A model generated the notes under the pieces. It was not told where the DNA came from. It worked only from the letters and a program-made list of their open reading frames with translations, and ran no database searches. A stretch of 14,040 nt of DNA from Deltaproteobacteria bacterium CG_4_8_14_3_um_filter_43_13 (GTDB lineage: Bacteria > Desulfobacterota > UBA8473): positions 1 through 14,040 of the forward strand of contig PFIF01000309.1 in assembly GCA_002782605.1 (NCBI GenBank), given 5' to 3'. Position 1 is the stretch's first letter; each line of letters opens with the position of its first letter. A program made the position numbers and the translations under genes. Of this stretch, positions 1 to 7,157 are shown one piece after another.

Positions 1-778
1 AGGATGCCTTTTGCCACCTCCGATGGTGAGAAGGCCACTGTCGCCGAAAGCCAACCCTCCTTTATGGCAGCCAGGGCCTCGTCTATTCCATCTACACCAA
101 CCACCTTTATATCCTGATCCTTCCCCGCTTCTTTTACCTTTAAGGCAGTGCTTAAGGCCATAGCATCGTTTACACAGAAAATCCCCATTAAGGCAGGGTC
201 AGTGTGCCTTTGCAAGAGCAGGTTTGTTCTCTTAGCAGCAAGGGTTGCATCAAAATCGGCATAGATTCGGTCTACAAGCCTAAGGACCCCCTTTCTTTTG
301 ATCTCCTCCTCAAAGCCTGAAGCCCGTCCAATGGACTGTTTTGATTTTAATAACCCCAGGATTAGCGCAACCCCTGAACCTGTCGGTAATTCTTCCTGAA
401 GGAATTGAGCTGCTATTGCCCCTTGTTCCCTAAAATTTACGGTGCGAACGGGATAATATCGGATTTTTTTTGTTTTGCCTCATCCTCGTCCACCTTACCA
501 CCCAAATCGATAATGAGTTTATTCTTCTTTGTGGCATACTGGAGACCGGGCATCAAGTTGTTAACAGTGTTTGGGTTTACTATAATCAGGTCTGCATCGG
601 ACTCTACAGCCTCTATCAATAGTTTTAGCTGGGCATCGTCTCTGCCCTTATCAGGAAAGAATCCCTGTACTTCAAAATCCAATCTGACGGCATGGGTCTC
701 AAAGCCCTCAAGCATTCTCTGCCAAAAAGGGTTACCGGGTTTGCCGAAAATGATGTGGATCTTCTCTGAATTGTGCAT
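1..778 (-). pseudogene. Leaderless sugar-binding protein (RbsB-like), frameshifted, 3' end outside window
   Basis: Periplasmic-binding-protein fold (Peripla_BP_4, ribose-binding type). The first part runs from an ATG at 778 (GGGAGG 7 nt upstream, 1 nt after the ATPase stop) to a stop at 437-439. It begins MHNSEKIHIIFGKPGNPFWQ, so strand 1 starts at once and no signal peptide is visible. The reading continues in the -1 frame with VNFREQGAIAAQFL and reaches the window edge at VAFSPSEVAKGIL, including the family hallmarks FCVNDAMAL and VVGVDGIDEAL. Aligned with the intact neighbour (1613-2659), the join falls where one base is missing after IIPFAP, near 437-441. The cause could be a real pseudogene, an assembly error, or recoding at an A8 run at 464-471. 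A leaderless binding protein at the end of an importer operon could be a cytoplasmic sensor, but this is inference. The family call is firm; the functional state is not. Confidence 0.8.
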
Positions 779-779
779 T

Positions 780-1529
780 CTATGCCCTCCCAACAAACAT
801 CATCTGCGCCAGGTTTTCAGGTTCCATCCCCTCCAAAGGGCCACACCAGATGCTACGTCCTTCCTTAACAACCAATGCCCGGTCTGCCACCTGGAACAAC
901 TCCTGCAGGTTGTGAGTCACCATTATTATCGAACTCCCTTGATCTTTGAGGTCAAGGATCATATCCAAAACCTTTTCTCGTTCCGCCATGCCCATACTTG
1001 CTGTAGGTTCGTCCAAAAGAATTACCCCTGGACGGAATAGTTGACAGCGGCAGATTGCAACAGCCTGCTGTTGCCCTCCTGAAAGGTTTCGAACCGGTCC
1101 GTTGATATCAGTCAGATCGATCCCCAGATTGCGGAGGCTTTGAAGGGCTTTCCGGGCCATGCTACGCTTATCCAGGATCGGCAACAACGATCTGCGAAGA
1201 GGATGAGTGTGGTATCGTCCCAGATAGATGTTCTCCCAGGCGTTCAAACTTCCACAGAGGGACATATCCTGGTAAACCATCTCAATGCCAAGAGACCTGG
1301 ATTGCCGGGGAGAGTTTATGCGTACCTTCCGCCCTTTAATGAAGATATCTCCACTATCTTTGGGAAAGACCCCGGCCAGTATCTTCAAGAGGGTAGATTT
1401 ACCGGCCCCGTTATCACCTACCAAGCCGAGAACCTCGCCTTCATGCAACTCTATGCTGGCGTGTTCCAAAGCAACCTTTTCTCCGAAATACTTACAGATA
1501 CCTTCCATCCTGACAACACAGTCTTCCAT
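780..1529 (-). CDS. Single-domain sugar ABC transporter ATPase (RbsA/FrcA type)
   Basis: ATP-binding subunit of a ribose-type importer, expected on the cytoplasmic face of the membrane. From the ATG at 1529 the protein has 249 residues, the size of single-domain FrcA-like ATPases and about half of two-domain RbsA. Visible motifs in order: Walker A GDNGAGKST (about residues 38-46), Q-loop VYQDMS, signature LSGGQQQ, Walker B VILLDEPTA, and H-loop VTHN. The start MEDCVVRMEGICKYFG is chosen because it fits the family N-terminus and has AAAGGA upstream. A GTG at 1616 overlaps the upstream stop as GTGA and would add 29 residues (MIVITVKGYLRSSG...), so it remains an alternative. The gene sits between the periplasmic binding protein (83 nt upstream with the chosen start) and the leaderless binding-protein gene (1 nt downstream). 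The substrate is not readable from the sequence. Confidence 0.9.
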   Translation of the reverse strand: MEDCVVRMEGICKYFGEKVALEHASIELHEGEVLGLVGDNGAGKSTLLKILAGVFPKDSGDIFIKGRKVRINSPRQSRSLGIEMVYQDMSLCGSLNAWENIYLGRYHTHPLRRSLLPILDKRSMARKALQSLRNLGIDLTDINGPVRNLSGGQQQAVAICRCQLFRPGVILLDEPTASMGMAEREKVLDMILDLKDQGSSIIMVTHNLQELFQVADRALVVKEGRSIWCGPLEGMEPENLAQMMFVGRA

Positions 1530-1612
1530 GCCTGATTTCCTTTGTTCCCATTTGCCCAACAGAGGAATAAACATCCCCGAGCTTCGGAGATACCCTTTCA
1601 CAGTTATAACTA

Positions 1613-2659
1613 TCACTTCCAGTCATACAGTAAGTTAATATTGCTCTTGGTTGCCAACACACTGGCAACATAGAGATCTTTGGGGATCTTTTTTCCCATA
1701 ACAGCGGCAACTGCCGTTCTTGTACAAAGCTCACCTATAACAAAGGGGCTGAATGCAACCGAGCCTGCAAGCTGGCCCTTGGCGATAGCTTCTTTCGCCT
1801 CGGGTATTAAATCTATCCCAACTACCGTTACTCTTCCCTTCTTTCCTGCTGCCTCAATCGCTTCTACGGCAGCCAACGCCATTATGTCATTGGCACATAT
1901 AATCCCTTTCAGGTCAGGGTTAGCCTGCAACAGATTCGTTGTTATGTTATAGGCCGTCATCCGGTCCCAATTTCCTGGCTGAACTGAGACTAATTTAAGG
2001 GACTGATCTGCATTGAATACATCACGGGCTCCGTCTCGCCGGGCCTCTGATTGGGGAGCACCAGGTAACCCCTCGATAATGGCTACTTTCCCGCCCCCCT
2101 CTTTTTTGAGTTTTTTGGCTATGTATTTGGCTCCTATCTTCCCCTGAGCGTAGTAATCAACCAGCCCAAGATAAATCGGGTTTGCACCGGCCTCCCGGGC
2201 CGCTTTCATATCCACCCTTTTATCCGTAATAACAACGATTCCCTTCTTGTTAGCTTTAGCCAGACCTGGGATGAGATTTTGGTCAGTTATAGTAAAGGCC
2301 ACAATGGCATCGTAACCCTTAGCAACCATATTCTCCAGGATATCAAGCTGGGCAGTCACGCTGTTTTCCTGAGGAGCGGCCTGTATATCTATTTTGGCTC
2401 CAAAATCTTTGGCTGCCTGTTCGAATCCATCTTTCATTGAAACCCAGAAAGGGTTAGACAGGGTGACCAACACCACACCTATACGCATCGGTTTATTAGG
2501 TTTTGAAATTTTTCCCAATTTAGCAAAGGTTTTCTTCTGACATCTCTGAAAAAGCGTAGTTTCGGCGTGCAATGCCTCTAATTGTATGCCAAGGATTAAA
2601 GCAACTCCCAAGATGGTTGTTAATGCAAAACGAAGTTTTGTATCTAATCTCTTTCTCAT
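1613..2659 (-). CDS. Periplasmic sugar-binding protein of ABC importer (RbsB-like)
   Basis: Substrate-binding protein of the Peripla_BP_4 family, 348 residues, somewhat longer than typical RbsB. The N-terminus has a basic stretch (MRKRLDTKLR), a hydrophobic core and an AxA-like cleavage site at about residue 32 (ALHA-ETT). There is no lipobox, so it is probably a free periplasmic protein and the cell has an outer membrane. After a linker of about 25 residues the fold starts at MRIGVVLVTLSNPFW; later hallmarks are DAIVAFTITDQNLIPGL, IICANDIMALAAVEA and VVGIDLIPEAKEAI. The ATG overlaps the permease stop by 4 nt (ATGA), which implies translational coupling. It is a clear paralogue of the frameshifted gene at 1-778, sharing the NPFW...GFE and ND(I/A)MAL positions. 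The ligand is probably a monosaccharide or polyol, not determined. Confidence 0.93.
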   Translation of the reverse strand: MRKRLDTKLRFALTTILGVALILGIQLEALHAETTLFQRCQKKTFAKLGKISKPNKPMRIGVVLVTLSNPFWVSMKDGFEQAAKDFGAKIDIQAAPQENSVTAQLDILENMVAKGYDAIVAFTITDQNLIPGLAKANKKGIVVITDKRVDMKAAREAGANPIYLGLVDYYAQGKIGAKYIAKKLKKEGGGKVAIIEGLPGAPQSEARRDGARDVFNADQSLKLVSVQPGNWDRMTAYNITTNLLQANPDLKGIICANDIMALAAVEAIEAAGKKGRVTVVGIDLIPEAKEAIAKGQLAGSVAFSPFVIGELCTRTAVAAVMGKKIPKDLYVASVLATKSNINLLYDWK

Positions 2660-3627
2660 AAACCTGCCTCCTGTTTAATAGTTTTTTCCTGCCTATCTCT
2701 TTCTCCCCTTAATAATCTATCAGCCATAACCGCCAGGATAAACACAACCCCGATGACCAGTTGCTGATAGTAAGAAGGGACATTAATAATGGTCAATCCA
2801 TTTTCCAGGGTTCCGATGATAAGAGCGCCCAGTAGTGTACCGATAACGCTGGCTCCCCCACCAAAGAAGCTGGTGCCACCCATAACTACGGCAGCTATGG
2901 CCTTAAGTTCTATCCCTAAACCGGCTATGGCCTCGGCAGTATTCAATCGTGCCGTTACCACAATTCCTGCCAGGGCGGCTGCTGCCCCCGAAAGTGCATA
3001 GACAGCTATTAGGGTTCTGTTAACCGGAACCCCCATTCGATATGCCACTTCCTGGCTATCTCCGACCGCCCGCAAATTTGTCCCGAATCGAGTCCATACA
3101 ATGATAAAATAGCCTCCCACTACCACTATCAGAGCCAAAATGATCAACAGTGGAACGGGCCCCAATTGCCCTGTTCCCAAAATGCGAAAACCCAAAGGCA
3201 TTCCATAGATGGGTCTTGCCTCGGTAAAGATCAGGGCAAGCGCCCTGAAAATTCCGGCGGTACCAAGAGTAACAATAAAAGGGGATATACCAAGCTTTGC
3301 AATCCCCAAGCCGTTGAAGGTACCCATAACTGTTCCCGATAGGACTCCCAGGGATATGCCTTCCGCAACCCCCAGGCCATGCTTCATTGTCCAGGCCATG
3401 AAAATACTGCTAATGGCCAGGATAGAACCGATTGACATGTCTATCCCCCTGGTTGCGATTACCAGGGTCATTCCCACAGCAACTATGATGGGCACCGCCG
3501 ATTGGACTAAGATATTATTCAGGTTTTCCCAGGTCATAAAGTAAGGGGATAGAATACTAAATAACACTCCCATGATTACCAGAAAAGTCAGTAAACCTAA
3601 TTGCTGGAAACGGTCGATGCGCCCCAT
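2656..3627 (-). CDS. Sugar ABC transporter permease (RbsC-like)
   Basis: Inner-membrane permease of the BPD_transp_2 family, 323 residues, the usual length for RbsC. It is strongly hydrophobic, with roughly 8-10 membrane segments. Family hallmarks are the N-terminal YFMTWENLNNILVQSAVPII, then GMTLVIATRGIDMSIGS (about residues 52-68), the GTNLRAVGDSQEVAYRMGVP coupling-loop region, and AVVMGGTSFFGGGASVIGT in the C-terminal half. It would work as a homodimer with the ATPase at 780-1529 and receive substrate from the binding protein at 1613-2659. It lies 3 nt downstream of the PfkB-kinase stop and overlaps the binding-protein start by 4 nt, so kinase, permease, binding protein and ATPase form one operon. 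Confidence 0.95.
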   Translation of the reverse strand: MGRIDRFQQLGLLTFLVIMGVLFSILSPYFMTWENLNNILVQSAVPIIVAVGMTLVIATRGIDMSIGSILAISSIFMAWTMKHGLGVAEGISLGVLSGTVMGTFNGLGIAKLGISPFIVTLGTAGIFRALALIFTEARPIYGMPLGFRILGTGQLGPVPLLIILALIVVVGGYFIIVWTRFGTNLRAVGDSQEVAYRMGVPVNRTLIAVYALSGAAAALAGIVVTARLNTAEAIAGLGIELKAIAAVVMGGTSFFGGGASVIGTLLGALIIGTLENGLTIINVPSYYQQLVIGVVFILAVMADRLLRGERDRQEKTIKQEAGL

Positions 3628-3630
3628 GAT

Positions 3631-4605
3631 CTAACTTGCCTGCCCTTTTGAGCAATCCAGGGATACCCCATCAGCACAACCCTCCATAATCTCCTGTGCT
3701 TTCTCCATGGTAGGAAGCCCCGACATAGCTCCTGTTGCAGTAACACTGCATGCCCCCACCGCATTGGCTAAACAGGCTGCGTCCCTGATGGACAACCCTC
3801 TTGCCAAGCCGTGAAGAAATCCGCCTGTAAAGGCATCCCCTGCCCCGGTGGTGTCCACCTGTTCTACCCTATAGCCCGGTATATGTTGACATTCCCCATT
3901 ATGATAGACCCGGCAACCTTCAGACCCGCCTTTGATTACCACGATATCAGGGCCTTGCTTTGCAATCATTTGTGCTGCCGACACAGGGTCGTCCTTCCCT
4001 GTCAAATGAAGAGACTCAAGAGAATTACACTGAAATATATTTATATATCTCAGTGCAGGAGCAACAGATTCAAACCACCGACCTCTGGGATCAAAGGTGG
4101 TGTCCACACTTACACGGGCCCCAGCTTTAAATGCCTTACTCGTTATCCGGGCCAGTGGTTCTCCATTGAATTGAGGAAGACCAAGGACACCCGAGATGTG
4201 GAAGATATCTCCCTTCTTCATTTCGGGAATCTGGCCGTCTTCTCCGGCCAGGCTCACATTGGCGCCCAGGCTTGCCACCATTGAACGTTCTCCGTCAGGA
4301 TGGACGTGGACAAGGATAATGCCGGTTGGCAGGTCGGAATCAATTTTCACCCCATCTTTTACCATCCCCAGATTATCCAAAAAACGAAGCAGGAAAGCTC
4401 CGGCCTCATCATTTCCTATGCATCCCACGAGTTTGACAGGTACCCCTCCCAGCTTAGCTACAGCAACAGCAACGTTGAGACCTACGCCCCCGGGTTGGAG
4501 AATGACTTTATCTACCAAAGCCAGACCCCCCCTATCCGGCCAGTCCTCCAAATATTGAGCCACAACATCGAGCATTACAACCCCCATACACAGGACATCA
4601 ACCAT
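3631..4605 (-). CDS. PfkB-family carbohydrate kinase
   Basis: ATP-dependent sugar kinase of the PfkB/ribokinase family, 324 residues from the ATG at 4605. Visible motifs: N-terminal MVDVLCMGVVMLDVVAQ with the substrate-binding Asp region; the glycine-rich first signature LQPGGVGLNVAVAVAKLGG; LVGCIGNDEAG; and the C-terminal signature VDTTGAGDAFTGGF with the catalytic Asp and anion-hole glycines. The start is chosen because the family begins here and AAGGAG lies upstream, though the spacing of about 12 nt is long. An ATG at 4677 would add 24 residues (MGLLIENACWRS...) with no family support. Its stop is 3 nt from the permease start, so it probably phosphorylates the sugar delivered by the importer. 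The exact substrate cannot be read from the sequence. Confidence 0.92.
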   Translation of the reverse strand: MVDVLCMGVVMLDVVAQYLEDWPDRGGLALVDKVILQPGGVGLNVAVAVAKLGGVPVKLVGCIGNDEAGAFLLRFLDNLGMVKDGVKIDSDLPTGIILVHVHPDGERSMVASLGANVSLAGEDGQIPEMKKGDIFHISGVLGLPQFNGEPLARITSKAFKAGARVSVDTTFDPRGRWFESVAPALRYINIFQCNSLESLHLTGKDDPVSAAQMIAKQGPDIVVIKGGSEGCRVYHNGECQHIPGYRVEQVDTTGAGDAFTGGFLHGLARGLSIRDAACLANAVGACSVTATGAMSGLPTMEKAQEIMEGCADGVSLDCSKGQAS

Positions 4606-4752
4606 ATTTTTCTCAATCTCCTTCTTCGCAGAGTTTATGAGCGACCTCCAACATGCATTCTCGATCAGTAAACCCACTCATCTGGACTCCCGGACGGCTT
4701 CCAAGTATAATCGTTACCGGCCGAGGATTAGAATTTGCCCATTCTAAAAGTT

Positions 4753-5940
4753 TCATCTATGAATCATCTCCAAAAAGGCCTCAAGCCTGACCCTTAATTG
4801 CATGATATCCCCCTCTGAATAATCGGCTTCAACCTGTAAAAAAGGCACCTTGTGCCTCTTATTCAGATAATCTTTGATAATAAAAGATTCCACATTATAG
4901 GTATGACAGGCCAGCCATGTCAGGTCTACTACCCCGTCTACGTTGAATTCTTTCACCAATCTGTCCAAAAGTTCAATCCTTCGTGTATTGGGCGAGATAC
5001 AGGAACATCCTATCTTAAGATAGCGTTCCGCAATCGCCTTTAGCGGCTCTTTATCTTCATCTACCAGATCATCAAAGTTCTTTATACCGCTGCATGCCTC
5101 CTGACAGACCACTATCCCACCACATTCTTCAATAGTCCTCAGGACCTTTTCAGACCCTTCCCCGATGGGACATCCGGTTAGGAGTATCCTCGAAGCGTCT
5201 TCACTACACACTGATTGTCCTTCATTCACCTTTGCTTCCAACTCCTTTGTCAGAACTTCCAGGTTTTTTATGTACTCCCCTTGATCAACACAGAACCCCT
5301 TGCCGTTTACTACTCTGTTCATATCCAGACCAGTTATTGGTATATGGGAACCTCGGCACAAACAGGCCAGTCTCTTCAGTAAAATCCTCTCAGCATTCTG
5401 AATAGATATGGCTTTATGAAGATTATCCTCCGTAATAGTGTTCCCAGTTTGATCTTCTATGAACTTTTTGACTTTCCTGATTTCAGCAAGCCAGTATGCC
5501 AGGGCACTGCTTGAATTGTTTACTCTCTTAGGTAAATCCATAACATAGATAGGCTTTTCCCTCGCAATAAGTTCAAACATCTTTGTCTTGCCGTCGCATG
5601 TGGTCTCTCCGATTAAAAAGTGCGAAAAGTTATAGTAAGGACAACTCCATGTGATTGCATATCCGTAACTGGACTTAATAAGGGGACACAGATTCCTGGG
5701 AAGAATCTTTTCCGCCTCCGGAATGGGTTCCTGTTTCGTGCCGCAAAGAGATACGGGAATAGCCCCGGAAGCCCTGATAAGCTCACGAGGGGCAAATGCA
5801 CAGTAGACCCCACAGATCTTTTTCCCCTTTTGCCAGGCTGCTTTCAGTTTCAACTGTTGGTCGGCACGAAATTCGTCGAATGAATCGGCTATCTCATGTC
5901 GCATATTTTTAGACTTTGCGGTATCTTCGTGATAGCTCAC
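4753..5940 (-). CDS. yjiM: Double-cubane [8Fe-9S] cluster protein, HgdB/YjiM family
   Basis: Member of the 2-hydroxyacyl-CoA dehydratase D-component family (HgdB), 395 residues. It resembles E. coli YjiM throughout as I remember that sequence: LPRNLCPLIKSSYG, GETTCDGK, LTGCPIGEGSEKV, IGCSCISPN and ACHTYNVES, with the acidic C-terminal segment QVEADYSEGD. Cysteines near the N-terminus are at about 43, 47, 66, 85, 99 and 114. The YjiM group includes the double-cubane cluster protein studied in Carboxydothermus, which reduces small substrates with an ATP-dependent activator of the HgdC type. No activator gene is in this window. A lone subunit argues against a two-subunit hydroxyacyl-CoA dehydratase. 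The start is a GTG at 5940 with GAGGGA about 8 nt upstream; the later Met13 has no clear Shine-Dalgarno site. A gap of about 150 nt separates it from the kinase, so it may be the first gene of the sugar operon. The physiological substrate is unknown. Confidence 0.88.
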   Translation of the reverse strand: MSYHEDTAKSKNMRHEIADSFDEFRADQQLKLKAAWQKGKKICGVYCAFAPRELIRASGAIPVSLCGTKQEPIPEAEKILPRNLCPLIKSSYGYAITWSCPYYNFSHFLIGETTCDGKTKMFELIAREKPIYVMDLPKRVNNSSSALAYWLAEIRKVKKFIEDQTGNTITEDNLHKAISIQNAERILLKRLACLCRGSHIPITGLDMNRVVNGKGFCVDQGEYIKNLEVLTKELEAKVNEGQSVCSEDASRILLTGCPIGEGSEKVLRTIEECGGIVVCQEACSGIKNFDDLVDEDKEPLKAIAERYLKIGCSCISPNTRRIELLDRLVKEFNVDGVVDLTWLACHTYNVESFIIKDYLNKRHKVPFLQVEADYSEGDIMQLRVRLEAFLEMIHR

Positions 5941-5999
5941 CTGTCTAGTCCCTCTTTTGGGTCATAATTACAAATGGAACTCTGGACTATTTTGTATTA

Positions 6000-6167
6000 C
6001 TACTTGCGTCTTAGACTGGATTTTATATACGTCTCCAGCATCTCCTTCGTCTGCAATGCTTCCTTCTTCTCCGCCAGTTCAATCACCCACCATCGACATG
6101 AGAAGGATTCGGGGTCAGACCCGTAGCAATATAACCCAAATGTCGGGTCAGACCCCACATTTTGCAT
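6000..6167 (-). pseudogene. Possible short gene or gene remnant, 55 codons
   Basis: Short open frame in the gene-poor stretch. The C-terminal half, from about residue 25, looks protein-like: CRWWVIELAEKKEALQTKEM, then a basic amphipathic end and a TAG stop at 6000-6002. The N-terminal half runs through the two GGGTCAGACCC palindromes and encodes GSDP twice as a by-product. A possible reading is that a repeat element lies over the remains of an older gene and only its 3' end survives. I do not recognise the family and see no Shine-Dalgarno site. It could also be chance. Confidence 0.25.
6111..6157. repeat. Pair of GGGTCAGACCC near-palindromes
   Basis: The 11-mer GGGTCAGACCC occurs at 6112-6122 and 6145-6155, with extra flanking G or C (GGGGTCAGACCC, then GGGTCAGACCCC). 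Each copy is palindromic apart from its central base, and the two are 33 bp apart. Short extragenic palindromes of this kind are often linked to REP-associated tyrosine transposases; no such transposase gene is in the window. Whether it belongs to a dispersed family needs the rest of the genome. Confidence 0.5.
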
Positions 6168-6190
6168 TGAGCAATGGCGTAGCGCAGGGG

Positions 6191-6227
6191 AGGGGATAGG
6201 CTAGGAGGGAGGCCAAACCTATCCCCT
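6191..6227. repeat. 10-bp perfect inverted repeat, 17-nt loop
   Basis: AGGGGATAGG at 6191-6200 is perfectly complementary to CCTATCCCCT at 6218-6227. The stem is GC-rich and could form a stable hairpin in either transcript. Neither flank has the T-run of an intrinsic terminator, so that role is not supported. It may be part of the same repeat element as the GGGTCAGACCC pair just to its left. Confidence 0.5.
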
Positions 6228-6515
6228 GTATCCCCTTCTATTTCCCCCCGCCAGGGTGACGGTTAATGGGAGAGAAACCGCCATGGGAAATAGTATTGTG
6301 TAGTCTGTCTCAAAGTGAAGTGTCTTTATAATTTTGGAACGCATTATTGTTTTTTGTTCTATCAGTCTCTTGTTTTCTCAGGAATCGTTAGTTTCCATGT
6401 CGTGTTATATATTTTTCTTCAATCATTATACATTACCACTCCCTGTCCGCATTAAAACCTGAACCTTTCCACCTGGCTTTATTGGCTAGTTTCCATCCCT
6501 AACTTATTTAAAAGT

Positions 6516-6606
6516 TGAAGGGGGCAAGGGGAATCGAACCTCCTACCCGTTTTTCAGACGGGGTCAAAGGGTTTGAAGCCCGTGGGCGCCCAGCGCCATT
6601 CCCCCC
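6516..6606 (-). tRNA. selC: tRNA-Sec (UCA anticodon), apparently degenerate
   Basis: Read on the minus strand, the segment has the order of a bacterial selenocysteine tRNA: GGGGGGAA acceptor start, a GGCGC/GCGCC D-stem, anticodon loop CUUCAAA (anticodon UCA), a long variable arm with a 5-bp stem CCCGU/ACGGG, T-loop GGUUCGAUUCC, and acceptor end UUGCCCCC. The long variable arm together with UCA points to Sec rather than any other tRNA. Several positions look damaged: the acceptor has a G/G opposition at pair 6; the anticodon stem pairs cleanly only as GGG/CCC, as if a G were lost after CCC; the T-stem has an A/C mismatch; the D-loop has only about 3 nt; and no CCA is encoded (the DNA reads TTCA). 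It may be a decayed selC, a divergent functional one, or carry sequencing errors. It begins 25 nt after the stop of the Fe-S protein gene. Confidence 0.6.
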
Positions 6607-6631
6607 ATATCCATACGCTATCCTTTCTCAT

Positions 6632-7147
6632 TTATTTTACCAATTCCAGGGCTCCGAATCGACACTTCTCCTCACACACCCTGCAATAATCGGGTGGATC
6701 CTCCGCACGTTTGCAACTCCTCCAGTTAACCACCTGAACCGTGCCGTCTACTACCTGTAAAACCATAGGCTTATCTTCTCGTTGAACTACCATACCTCCG
6801 TAAACCATGGTTGTAATGGCCTTCTTGCAGACTACCACACAATCGCCACAGCCAACGCATTTATCCTCTTCAATCAGAAGACCTGTATCTGGATTTACCT
6901 CCACATCACCACCAAAGATCTCTTTGAGTTGATCCAAGGTCGGTTTATATGCGTCTTCAAGAAGTGGAGGGCAGTCTTCGGGCTTCTTATCGCGCGATAT
7001 CAGACTGAAGGCAAAGGCCATACACGTCTTGCACCCGCAGAGTTTACAATTGGTGCGCGGCAGCATCTGAAACAGATAAAGTGGCTGTGGCCGTTCTCTC
7101 TTAGCCAACTCGTCTCTCCCCCGTGTAGTCGAGTTCCGTCCGGGCAT
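6632..7147 (-). CDS. Iron-sulfur protein with FeS domain and 4Fe-4S ferredoxin motifs
   Basis: 171-residue cysteine-rich electron-transfer protein, probably cytoplasmic. Residues about 25-65 form an FeS domain of the type seen in RnfB and CODH/ACS corrinoid proteins: LPRTNCKLCGCKTCMAFAF followed by a further Cys (EDCPPL). A ferredoxin motif CVGCGDCVVVCKK follows at about 97-109, and the C-terminal part has another set of four cysteines (RSCKRAEDPPDYCRVCEEKC), so about three [4Fe-4S] clusters are possible. It lies 10 nt after the fwdD-like gene and probably passes electrons to or from the fwdB/fwdD pair. The start is uncertain: the ATG at 7147 has a weak ribosome site, while a TTG at 7108 has GGGGGAGA about 6 nt upstream and would remove 13 residues. 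Confidence 0.85.
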   Translation of the reverse strand: MPGRNSTTRGRDELAKRERPQPLYLFQMLPRTNCKLCGCKTCMAFAFSLISRDKKPEDCPPLLEDAYKPTLDQLKEIFGGDVEVNPDTGLLIEEDKCVGCGDCVVVCKKAITTMVYGGMVVQREDKPMVLQVVDGTVQVVNWRSCKRAEDPPDYCRVCEEKCRFGALELVK

Positions 7148-7157
7148 ATCCTGCTAT

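Larger units (their letters stand above)
5941..6514. other. Gene-poor stretch with palindromes
   Basis: No convincing complete gene here. It lies between the tRNA-like gene and the double-cubane protein gene, so it should contain the promoter for the latter. It holds a possible short gene remnant (6000-6167), two copies of GGGTCAGACCC, a 10-bp GC-rich stem (6191-6227), and an AT-rich part from about 6300 to 6510. In that part a minus-strand TATAAT is present (complement of 6424-6431) without a convincing -35 box at normal spacing. No riboswitch or other RNA family is recognised. Confidence 0.6.

Noticed and set aside
405..1040. A 211-codon open frame on the plus strand
   Set aside because: It runs antisense to the binding-protein and ATPase genes, whose motifs are clear; its own translation has no recognisable domain and there is no ribosome site.
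6191..6227. Intrinsic terminator at the 10-bp stem
   Set aside because: Neither strand has a T-run after the stem, so only the inverted repeat itself is reported.
6424..6460. Minus-strand sigma-70 promoter for the double-cubane gene
   Set aside because: A TATAAT is present but no reasonable -35 box lies at 16-18 bp, and it is nearly 500 bp from the gene; not enough to call.
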